Of a stretch of 64,000 nucleotides of DNA, positions 12,267-22,608 are shown one piece after another. Origin of the DNA: Phaffia rhodozyma (lineage: Eukaryota > Basidiomycota > Tremellomycetes > Cystofilobasidiales > Mrakiaceae); contig JACGZH010000006.1 of NCBI GenBank assembly GCA_014706385.1, positions 744,001 through 808,000 on the forward strand, written 5' to 3'. The notes beneath the pieces were generated by a model, which worked only from the letters and a program-made list of their open reading frames with translations, searched no databases and was not told where the DNA came from. Positions within the stretch are counted from its first letter, which is position 1. Every line of letters starts with the position of its first letter. Position numbers and translations under genes: made by a program.

Positions 12267-13121
12267 ATCTTGCGTCTTGTCAATTCGCATAGAATTTCCT
12301 TTTCTTGGGATGGACTGAGAAGAATGAATTAGGATAAGCTGTATGCGCATATATCCTGGTTCTTTCCTTCCTTTCTACCCTTTTTCCCCTTCTTTCTTTC
12401 TTTCTTCCTTATGCTTTCTTCTATCTCGTTCGGTTTGTATTATCTTCGTCTACCTTCCTGCCTTCCACCTTGATTTGGTATCTTCATTTCTTTCCATCTT
12501 TTGGTTTCTCAACCCTCTTCGATTTTTCCAACTTTTTCTTCAATCTATCCAAACATTGTGTTTCTCTTTCCACTCTCAATCCCTCTGTCTTGACAGTCTC
12601 TTCGAACCTTTCCCCCCTCCTTCGCTCTCCAAGAGGCAGGCGAAAATGGCCTGCCCGGTCTTGTTGATAAATTCCCAACGCCATCCATCTCTCCCTTCCG
12701 TCGTTTCATCCACTTTCTGTTTCCATTTCTTTTCGTCTATTGATTTGGTCTGCCTTCCTCTTTTCGGTTATAGCCTGCCTTCTTTTTCTTTTTCCTTTTC
12801 TTCCTTTCTTTGGTCTTTGTAACAATACTGAACTTGGCCCAGAATCTCTCTTCCAATACCGGAAAAAAAATTAAAAATTTCTTATATATGTTTTCTGTTC
12901 TTCATTTCTTCTGCTAAGGTTCGTCAAGAACGAACGGGGTTGAGTTAATGCATGACGCAAACGCACAGGCAAAGGCATAGCATAGGACAACAAGAAGATA
13001 GATAAGACAAAACGAGATACAAACAGAGGAGAAGAGAAGAACGATCGTGAGGACAGAGATTGAGCGTCCCACGGATCCGTTGTCAAACGCGATTCCGGGC
13101 GCGTTGGTGGGAACCCGGATC
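12267..13121 (+). repeat. 3' flank with about 480-base pyrimidine tract
   Basis: From about 12350 to 12830 the plus strand is almost entirely T and C, with few purines. An open frame through it (12343-12822) is only a Phe/Ser/Leu shadow of this composition. The remainder to 13121 has mixed composition and is the 3' flank of the aldo-keto reductase gene. No gene is supported. Confidence 0.75.
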
Positions 13122-14882
13122 TCAGATCAATCCGAAAGCATCTGCCGCAAGCCAGCCGGCGACGACGAGCGAAGCGAACGCGACGGTCGGCCCTTTCTGT
13201 CTAACGGCCTCCTTGAGGGCATGCTTTAGATGAAACTTCTTGCCTGCTTCATCGATCGATTCGACCTCGGATTTGGAAAGATGGATGTGGGGAACCGAGA
13301 GATAGGACGTGATCCGATCCGGTCGAGACGAGGTCGTGATCGGGATACCGGCGTGGGCTGTGCGAATAAAGGAATGTCGATGGCAGAGCGAAGAGAGAGA
13401 AAAAAATTGACCTTGAGAGAAAGACAAGACATGAATCACAGAGCTCGCAAGCGGAGGGTAAACATACCAATGACCCAAGCGACTGATGGAGCGGGCGGCG
13501 AAAAGGATCATCAAGAGACGGGGTCAAACATGAGGTCCAAAGGACAGACGAGGCAAGACAAAAGTGACTTACGAAGGACCTGTTCAGGCTTGAGGTTCCT
13601 CTTGTGAGCGATCTTGTCGACAGGCTTGTCGACCGGACCTCCAGTCTGGGATGTAAGAGGCTGGAGAGAAGTATATCAAGAGAAGAAAGTGGTAGACAAA
13701 GGGTCAGGGGCATGGTCAGAATTCGAAGAGGTAAGAATTCGATAGGATAAGAGACGAACGTAGAGAGCGGAGTAGGCCTCGGCCTTGATGTCATGCTCCT
13801 CCATAAACTCGACCAAGGGTCTGGTCTTCTCCCAGACGTACGGGTGAAAGAGCTGATGGAAAATGCCAGGTCGACTGATTCATCAGCGTCCACACTTGGG
13901 GTGAGGACTAATGGAGAAGTTTGACAAAGGCAAGGACGAACGATCTGATTGACGACAGGCTTGATCTTCGCAGAGTAGAGAAGTACCTTGAGGTCGGCGA
14001 TCGAGAAGTTGGATACTCCGATCGACTTGACGAGTCCGTCCTTTTCTGTAAATGATTCATAGAAAAGAAGGAAGAGCAGAGAACGACTGAGCATGATGTC
14101 GTGGACCATAGAAAACATGCGAACAGCAGAGTCTGACATACTGAGTGACTCAAACTCTTCCCAGACTCCAGGGATGTTTTCGTTGGCCAGTCGGGGGGAG
14201 TGAATCAAGTAGAGGTCGATTTGCTTCAAGCCGAGCTGTAGGACCAGATTTCGGATCGAGAGGATTCATACATGGACACAGGGAAGGATAGACAGGGCTG
14301 TAAAGAATCTGGACATACCTTGTCGAGACTCTCAAGGCAGCTCTGTCGGGGGCCTTTGCCATCCAGGCCGGACCACTTTGTGGTGACCCAAAAGTCGTCT
14401 CGGTGAAGGCCGAAGCCTCTGATGGCCTTGCCGACCTCTGCCTCGCTGAAGGGTTAAGAGATGGAAGACGAGAGTCGGGAGTGGAAAACATTGCCGTTCG
14501 TGTCAGCTATCCAAGAAAGGGCTAAGAGACAAGAAGAAAGAGATACCAACTTTCGGTATGCCTGCGCGGTATCAATCTGTAGAGGAAACCAGATGAGCAA
14601 GGCTTGTATTGCAACCGAGAACGGCCTGGGGAGAAGCATGGTGCACTCACGTGGGAGAATCCAAGCTCGACGGCCTGAGTGACTTGGAGGGTGCTGTCGC
14701 GAAGGCAGAGAGAAGGTTATGAGATCCAAAGGAAAAGAATGAGAAAGAACGAGAGCAAGCTAGAGGAATAGAACGGACCAGACGTCCTCAGGAATCTTCC
14801 AAGTTCCGAAAGCGATCTGGGGGATCTCTCGACCGTCGTTCAACTTGACGACAGGGACATGTGCTGAGGTTTTGTCGGACAT
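13122..14882 (-). CDS. Aldo-keto reductase with C-terminal hydrophobic tail
   Basis: An NADPH-dependent aldehyde/ketone reductase of the AKR barrel family. The start at 14882 gives MSDKTSAHVPVVKLNDGREI followed by PQIAFGTWKIPEDV. The catalytic tetrad is visible across exons: Asp and Tyr in IDTAQAYRK, Lys in WVTTKWSG, His in LIHSP. Later motifs are VKSIGVSNFS, KPVVNQIE and the cofactor-loop stretch PITTSSRPDRI. The protein ends at 13122 with a run of about 20 hydrophobic residues (PTVAFASLVVAGWLAADAF). That tail could anchor it in a membrane and is not part of a normal AKR. About seven exons are present. The substrate cannot be predicted. It shares a 1.66 kb divergent upstream region with the Rua1-like gene. 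Confidence 0.92.
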
Positions 14883-15948
14883 GGTTTCAAGGCTTAACAG
14901 AAAGAACTACGGAACGACAAGGATAGGGAAGTGTGAGCGATATGATCCAAGTAGAACGAGTAGAAGCCAACGTCGATCGGAACACTGGGAGTGAGAGCAA
15001 GGTAGATAGAAAGAAGGAAAGAAAGCAAGTTGAGATGACCAAAAGGGAGGAGGGGAGTGGAACTCGTGATGGGTTGAGTCGTCATCGGACTTGGCCGGTT
15101 CACGTGAGTAGACTGTAACATAATGTTAGTAACCGCGTGTGTTCATGTGACGAACATGTAACCTTGGGCGATCACTGGCACGAGGCCCGACGACGATGAC
15201 TCTATTGGGCTATGCTGAAAGAGAGGGTCAGAGGTGATCGAATGAAAAGGATTTTCATTCTATATCGTCTTGTTCTATTTTTGATTTGTCCTTTTTGAAT
15301 CACTTTTCTTCTCTTTGTCGCGTATATCCAGGCAGGGATTCAGAGTCAACAGAGAGAACGTTTGAGAAGAGTGTCCAGTCAGAGGCTGTCGAGAGAGAAA
15401 GCTCTACAGGCAGTGAGGAAGATTGAGGAAGAAATATATGGATAGGATATACATCACACACAGATAGAGACTGAGTCTAGATGAACACTCAGTTTTCTTT
15501 TTACGCCGGGCGCGGACGAGGCCGAAGGGCCACTGATCACTGGAGCACCATCAAGGCGTGAGATAGACATCTGAGCACAGACGAGATAGGTCCGAGACCG
15601 ATGGCGGGGCCCAAAATTGCGAGTTTTGCTTTGTACTCAAATAGCGAAAGGAAATCCTCCGGCCCGGGGCGGATGATTTTCGGGCTGACAAGTTGGCACT
15701 TGGCCACGACTAAACGGTCCGGGGGCGGGCAAACGGGGTTATGAGGAGCGATCGAGCAGAATGTTTCGCAACTTTCCATGACGACGTTTAAGCCTTTTTT
15801 TTTTTTTAATATCCGCCTCTTGAATAGTCTCGACCTTCGAGCGATCGGTTCATGGATCTGTGTTTGGTATTTGTGCGTGTATTTGGGCGCCTCTGAGTGC
15901 GCTGATATGCCTGGCGTGTTGGATACGCCAGCGACGAGTGTCGCCTGC

Positions 15949-15950
<2 letters not shown>

Positions 15951-16000
<50 letters not shown>
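15951..16000. repeat. (GT)25 microsatellite
   Basis: Fifty bases of uninterrupted GT dinucleotide on the plus strand. It lies in the shared upstream region of the AKR and Rua1-like genes. Confidence 0.98.
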
Positions 16001-16002
<2 letters not shown>

Positions 16003-16086
16003 CTATGAGAGGGACCCAAAGACGGAGAGGAACAGATGAACGGACAAACAGAGGGTGATCGATAGAATGAGGGGCACACTCTCAGT

Positions 16087-16175
16087 ACACACACACATAC
16101 ACTCGCACACACACCCACCCACACCCACACCCACACCCACAAACACCCACACGCACCCACAAGCACACACACATA
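16087..16175. repeat. CA-rich imperfect repeat with CACACCC units
   Basis: Mixed (AC)n and CACACCC/CACCCA units on the plus strand, about 90 bases beyond the GT tract. The two tracts are roughly complementary in inverted order. The tract lies about 370-455 bases upstream of the Rua1-like ATG. Confidence 0.95.
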
Positions 16176-16543
16176 CAAATTCTCTCTCTCCCTCTCGCTG
16201 TGGGGTCACGACAGAGTCGCGCACAGTCCTCCTCGTCTGCGCGCGTGTGGGTGTGTGCCTCGTCCCTTGGGCCGTGTGCTCGCGTCCCTGTGTGTGTGTG
16301 TGTGCGCACAGACGGTCTCTCCCTCCCACGCACGGACCCTCTGTCTATCTCCTCCCATCTCTTTTCTCTCTAGTGCGTTCTTTCTTTCGTTCCTTCTTCC
16401 TTCCATCCTTCACCCACCATTCATCTTTCGTCCACCTTGGGTTCGTCTTTCGTTGGTTTCTAGTTCGCCTGACATTCTTATCGGTCTCCTAGTCCTGTTC
16501 GCTCGTCTGCTCTTCCTTCTTCCTTCGTCGTCTCGCTGCCGGG

Positions 16544-18961
16544 ATGTCTTTGATCGACAGAACGCACACAGATAGCCCACCGGGTTTTATTCATGACCAG
16601 CAGGTCCTCAACAGTCACTCCTCTACAGACACTCACTCTCCACCCGGTTACCCGTCCTCAGTCGAGATCCCGCTCGAGATAGCCGAGCAAGCAACTAGGG
16701 AACTCAACTCGCACAAAGCGCTCTACTTCAACCCACCGGCCGATGTCGCCAGCTTTTGGTCGTCTATCTCGTCCACAAATCAGCCAGAGGTCGACGTGGA
16801 TGAACCAGCCGATCAGGCCATCACCACCAGCTTTGGTTGGGGTCATGTAGACTTGGACGTGAACAAGCAGGTCCGTGTCTTCCTGCCCTCTCTCCGGTCT
16901 TTATTCCTTCACTCGTCTTTGTCCTTCCTTTTCGTCTGTAATGACCCTTGTCTTTGTCTTTCTCTCTCTCTCCAGCCGATGAGAATTCAAGACGGCTCGA
17001 GAACAGAGGCTGCAGGGATCCTGTCCTCCCCAGAAGCTTCTTACACTTCTTCCAGCAGCATATCTTACGCCTCGCCAGGCGACCAGACGAATCCCTCGGG
17101 ACCACCCGCACAAAGATCATACTTTTCAGATAATCCTTCGTCCACGTCGCCCACCTTTTTTCCTTACGCCTACCCGTACATCGACTCTCACCAGAACATG
17201 TTTCCTAACCCGGTTGGCTATTCGTCGTTTGCGTCGTTTTATCCGAACCAGGATAGATACATCACTTCCTATGGCCATCCGTCCCAGTCGGTCAGCTCCA
17301 TTCAACCCACCACCTCTACTACCTCCACAAACTCCGCCTACTCTCAACAGCACTCACTCTATCCCTCCCAGCAGTCGCACCCCATCGACGGATCCGCTCT
17401 TGACATCCTCGCCGTCGCAGCCCAATCATCAACCTATCCTCCACCATCAACCGCCACCCACCACTCGACTGGACCGTTCCCTGGACCGATCCCGATGGTG
17501 TGCCTCCAACAAAATTCGCTGTCCCATCCCTTCTTCACCCCACCCGATCCGCTGCCACCGTTTCCCTCGGTCGCGCCGGCACATCCGTTCCATCCGTTCC
17601 CACTTCCCACATCCTTCGTCCTCGAGACCACCAGACATGCACAGACTGTTCAGCAGATGAGAGACGCTTCCCCTCCCGAATCTGATGACTCCGGGTCTGC
17701 GTCCGGCTCCGGACCTAAACGGAACGGCAAGAAACACTTGGACGAGGTTCTTGCCGATAGCGATAAGACCGTCAAGGGCCGAAAAAGACCGCGAGACGCT
17801 CCTCGGCTCAAAGGGCGGATCTCAAAGCCCGGCCCTAACGGCACGAGTCCCCAAAAGAAAAAGTCAGGCGGATGCTCGGCCGACCACGTCAAGACCAGTA
17901 CGTTCCAATCGTTTGGGATTGTCAAAAAAAAAGACCCATTCACTTAACCGTCGAGCCCGTTCTTTGTTTGTTCACACAGGATCCTTGATCTTTCCGCCAG
18001 AGCTACCACCGCGGATGTTTGTGCCCGCACCGGAGGAAGGTTACGTCTTTAGGTCGTTTCCAGAATCAAACGTACGCGTCTATCTGTCGGCCTCCTCTTC
18101 AAAGTTGACCTCTGTTCATATTTGAAACTATTTCTCCTCTGACCTTTCCTTGCCAACGCATGTTCTACTCTTCCTTCTACAGCTCTACGGCGCACGCTAC
18201 ATCAAAGGATCAGACTCTCGAGATCGAGCCGGCTTTTGCGAGTACTGTGGAGAGAAAGGGTTGCTGACCAGGATGTCCGGCTACGGATACCAGTAAGTTT
18301 CGTTTCGTAAGAACGAGATCGTCCGACAGGACGCTTAGTTCAACGCTCTGATCAACCGGCATCTTCGTACCCTCCTTTCTCCACAACAGCCTTCTTCACT
18401 GTCACAACATGTCGTCCCATAAGGTAATATATTTCTCAGCGCGTTTAAGCCAGTCGAACACGAAAAAAAGCTGACGGATTATCATCACCCTTCTATCAGC
18501 CCTATATATTACCCGGTCCGACATCAGTTCGACTATTGGGTAACTCTAAAACCAGGATCTCGCTCGACGACGCATGCTCAAGGTCGGCTTCTACTCTTGA
18601 AGGTCAATGCCCGTTCTCCGGTCAAGCCGAGTATGTCTCGCCCTTCTATCTACCATCTCGCCAGTCGTGTCAGTCTCTCATGTCATTTCTCTCTATGTCC
18701 TTTTCTATTTCTGTCGCTTTTCAGCGGACGCGGAAAGTGCACATCAGGAAGCGTTGGCGCAATTCCCGGATCGAACGGCGAGATCGCGAGTTGGCACAAG
18801 ATGAACTTTTGGAGGGACGCCATGAAGTAGGTCCCCTCTTTTTCGCCTTTTTTTAATGGTTGATTGTGAAGTGTTGACAGCCAAGGATCGTCCCTTTACT
18901 TGCTTGCAGCGCTCACACCGGAGGCAGAGGTCTCTTTTGCCCACCCTCATCTGACTACTGA
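16544..18961 (+). CDS. Rua1-type C-terminal zinc-finger transcription regulator
   Basis: A putative transcription factor. Exon 1 starts MSLIDRTHTDSPPGFIHDQQ. An intron at 16871-16975 (GTCCGT...CAG) precedes a large Ser/Pro/Tyr-rich disordered exon with a basic region (KGRKRPRDAPRLKGRISKPG). Downstream exons assemble into the Rua1 C-terminal pattern: PPELPPRMFVPAPEEGYVFR, LYGARYIKGSDSRDRAGFC, EYCGEKG, HCHNMSSHK, and a last Cys/His-bearing part including SWHKMNFWRDAM. The family takes its name from the Ustilago glycolipid-cluster regulator, but a target here is unknown. The last two exons are the least certain: the protein could stop at TAG just after DAMK near 18829, or splice via GTAGGT to end at 18961. 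At least six introns are inferred. Confidence 0.8.
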
Positions 18962-19807
18962 TTCTCATCAGACACACAAGTTGTCCTCTTTGTCCACCTC
19001 AAGAAGTTTCCAACTTTATTCATCGGTCTCAAATACCTCGTCTCCGAGTATTTCGTCATTCTTTGTATAATTTCTTTCTCCATTTGGTGGCCGTAATTGT
19101 ATTTTCCCTCCTCACGTTCACGTCCCCAATTCTCACTCTTTACGACATCTTTCCAAGGAAGTAGGCCAAGGGCTTTTGTGTTTGGTCATATCTCAACGCC
19201 CTCCCAGCTTATGCTTTTCATGCGTTTTTCCTTCTCAACCCCCCATGACGATTCATGATTTTTGTTCCTGTTCTTCTCGCATATTGTAACTCCCTCTTCT
19301 TCAGCCGTACATTCTCTTCATTGATCTATAATACATGACCAGCTTTTCTTTTCGTTCTGTTGTTCTGTCCCCCCATGAAACGCCTTCTCCTTCCCTCTCC
19401 CTCTTTTCCATTTTGGACTGATCTTGGCCCATTTTCTTTCGTTCGTTACGCTTCCATACTGGTCCCCCTTCTCTGTCTGTCTCAATTCACAAGTGTATGC
19501 TCTATTCATCGTTTGTCTGGCCAGTAGTCAACGGAACTAGTTATGTGTCTTCTTCTGTCAATGAGGTATGAGCATCTGGCAATGTTTCAACAATTGAGGA
19601 GATGATTGAGAGAACGCCCAGCCAGGATCACAAATAGTCGAAATCCTTGATGTAAGTTATGGGATTTTTTGCCCATTACTGATCGTTCAACATCCGGTCG
19701 TTTTGTTCAACCGCCATCCTCCTCGCGAATCTCTGTAGACCACCACCGTCATCAGAACCTGATTCCTCTCCTGGGAAAGCCTTGAGTGCGTAGTTAATCA
19801 GACCGAC
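18962..19807. other. Intergenic, T/C-rich 3' flank and NUP54 leader
   Basis: No gene supported. The plus strand is strongly pyrimidine-biased from about 19050 to 19500, as around other genes here. The last 100 bases are the NUP54/57 leader. Confidence 0.5.
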
Positions 19808-22046
19808 ATGTCTTCTTTCGGTACGTGCCCATTTATGGTCACTCTCCTTTTGCCCATTGGTCCTCGTTTCTTTTGAGGATATGATTCTCTTTCGTCAAAT
19901 TCGGCTGAGAGAGAGATGCTCGTTCATATGTCTGTACACCAACTGATTCCCTTCTCTGTCCTCACTCTTCTTTGTTTCTTCTTTTTCTCTTCCTCCTCTA
20001 TGAAATTCAAATAGGCGGCTTCTCCTTCGGAGCTCCTGCCCAACAGCAGCAACAACCAGCACAAGCAACAACTGGTCTCTTTGGAGCGGTTGCCTCTAAC
20101 CCTTCCTCGAATAATACGAACACGAACCCCCCAAGCACAGGTCTCTTTGGATCAACAACAACCAACGCTAATAACAGTAATCCTACCGGTTCGACAAGCA
20201 CGTTCAGTGGGTTTGGGAATACAGCAGCTGACAATGGGGCGGGGCAGGCAAAACCTGCTTTCGGAGGATTCGGTACGTCTTACTTTCCTTCCTATTTCCC
20301 TCTCCCTCTCTTCCTTCCTTCCTTCCTTCTTTCTCCTCCCCATTTCTTCCTTCTTTCTTCCCATCTATCTTTATCCGATCGATCTCCTCTATGCATGTCA
20401 TTCTATCGATCTAATCTGACCATTTGTTCGAACCACCAGGCACGACAACCACTCAGCCATCCTCCTTGTTCGGAGCTCCAACAAACCAGTCCTCTACGCC
20501 TTCTCTCTTTGGTCAACAACCTCAACAGCAGCAACAACAACAACCATCTACGTCAGGTCTCTTTGGAGGAGCAGGAAGCCAGGCCACTGCTACAGGAGGT
20601 CTGTTTGGTTCGAGCGTGAATAATTTGGGTGGAACGACCGGAGGGAATGGTGGTCTTTTCGGTGGAGGGTTTGGACAGCAACAACAACAGCAGCAGCAGC
20701 AGCAGCAACCGCAACAGCAGCAGCAACAAAATACGTTGACAGTCAGTCAATTAGGGAATCCCAACGGCCAACTAGGTAGCTCAACGTTCATTCCAGGACC
20801 GTACGGTGCAAACGGAGGGATCGGTGCTGGCTTGAGAGCGCCACTGAGGGTGGAAGACGTACCGATCGAACAGAGGATAGAGTACATCAAGGCTTCTTGG
20901 GACCCGAGTAGCCCGTACTGTCGGTTCAAGGTTTGTCTCTCTCTCTCTCTCTTCTCGTTCACCTGCTTAACAAATCTGATACATATGTCTGTTTATGAAA
21001 TCAACTTTTTCTTGGGGGCGGCCGGGACGTGTAGTACTTTTTCTACAATGTCGTACCGGAGAACGAAGTCGGATTATATGCCAGACCGGAGAATGTAGAT
21101 GACGCCATGTGGTTCAAAGCACAGAGAGACAATCCGGAGCCATCGACGTGAGATTCATTTTCTAGCTGTTCCCATCGACTCTTCAGGTACTAGTCGGAGC
21201 TGAACTATCTACTCTCTGTTCAAACCAACCGACGAATCTCTCTTTGCGTCTGCTGGGGATGGATTTCTTCAACAGAATGGTACCCACGTTAGCCGTTGGG
21301 TTTAGCGATCTCGGCAAACGAGTAGACGCTCAGATGAAGATGGCCGGCGCGCACTGGGGTAAACTCCAAGAGATCTCCACCCGACTGAGCACACTTTCGA
21401 AAACATCCCATCTCTCACTCTCCCTAAGGGTCTCCCGCTCACATCTCCTTCAAACTCAGCTATCCCACCGAACGTTACTTCTCATCAGGCATCTTCATCT
21501 TTTGATTCCTACCCTCCGGTCGTCCTCTATCAGGAGGGAAGAGGAAGCGTTGACCGAACGGTTGTCTGTTCTTGTCCGCGAGCTCGAAGGCGGAAGGGGA
21601 GCAGGCTCAGACGGGAACGTCAAGGGAAGGCTGATGGAACTATGGGGTCTCCTCGGTCAGGTCAAGACGGAAAGGGAGAGAGACAGACAAGGCAGAGGTT
21701 CGGACGGTGGCCATGGGTTGGAAGGTTGGGCGGTAGTAGATGACGAAGCGATGGAACGTCTCGCCAAGGTGGGATTTCTCCTTTCTTTCCCCTCCTTCTT
21801 TCTCTGTTTCTCACGAAGAAAGAAAAATACAGAAAGAAAAAAAACTGATTCAACTCTCCAACGGATTTCAATCTGTCAAACCCTGAATGGGATGGCTTCG
21901 ACAAAATACTAATAATAAACTAGATCATCGCGGACCAACAGACCGCGCTTCAACATCTTACAAAGATCCTCAGGGAAGACTTGGCGGCTATCGAGATCAT
22001 GCGTCAAGGGTTCGGACTAGCAGGGAAAGAGACCGGCCAACGATGA
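19808..22046 (+). CDS. NUP57: FG nucleoporin NUP54/Nup57
   Basis: A central-channel nucleoporin. The first exon is just MSSF plus one base (19808). An intron joins it to GGFSFGAPAQQQQQ. GLFG and FG repeats follow (TGLFGAV, STGLFGS, SLFGAP, SLFGQQ, SGLFGGAG, GGLFGSS) with a poly-Gln run near 20680-20730. After PIEQRIEYIKASWDP the conserved Nup54 domain begins, and the next exon reads YNVVPENEVGLYARPENVDDAMW. The last exons are helical and coiled (REEEALTERLSVLVRELEGG, IIADQQTALQHLTKILREDL). They match the part that pairs with Nup62/Nsp1 and Nup58/Nup49. Stop TGA ends at 22046. The FG content and the Nup54 core make this secure. Confidence 0.93.
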
Positions 22047-22608
22047 TCGGCCCATTTCCCTCTATCAGAAACGTTTAGTTGTGTCGTCCACCCTTAATAA
22101 TATCTTCTTTTGCTTTCTTCTCTCTTTTTCGTTTGGCCTCTTCTCTTTCTCTGAGCCCTGGTTTGTGCGGCGTGATATGTATTTATGGAGAATGTCCCCC
22201 GTTCGTTGAGTTATGATTCCTCATCACAAGACAGATGGAAAAAGAACCAGGATATATACTATTAGGTTGGACATGCAGCATTAAAGTACCAATTACGGGA
22301 GATATGATCTAGGATAGGTATATAGAGAAAAGACGGTTCCCAAAATATGCGAAGAGGATGGATGAAATCAGGAAGCAGAAAAAAATTGCAAATGCGGAGA
22401 ACCAAGCGAGCGAAGGAAAGGTGAAAGAAAGAAAGAAAGATAAACAGAAGCATACATCGCACCAAACCAAACCCTCGTTCATTCAGACCCTGACGAGCTT
22501 CTCAGTCTTCCCTAGAGCGACGAAACGATAAACAACCCCTCACTCCCCACACCCTCTTGAAAAAAGAAAACCGAGATGACCTCAAGTTCTCCTCTCTCGA
22601 CATCCACT
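22047..22608. other. Convergent intergenic region
   Basis: This lies between two gene 3' ends. It includes a T/C-rich stretch after NUP57. I see no gene or RNA signal. Confidence 0.5.

Larger units (their letters stand above)
14883..16543. promoter_or_regulatory. Long divergent upstream region, AKR / Rua1-like gene
   Basis: This 1.66 kb region contains TCACGTGA near 15099-15107, TGTAAC/GTAACC words at 15114-15163, a CGG-rich patch near 15660, the TG tract at 15951-16000, the CA-rich tract at 16087-16175, and a T/C-rich leader running into the ATG at 16544. The longer open frames on both strands here are products of the repeats. Confidence 0.6.

Noticed and set aside
12343..12822. 159-codon plus-strand open frame
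   Set aside because: Phe/Ser/Leu-rich translation of a pyrimidine tract; absence of purines removes stop codons.
15537..16178. 213-codon minus-strand open frame and overlapping plus-strand frames
   Set aside because: They are Cys/Val or His/Thr repeats created by the GT and CA tracts, with no domain content.
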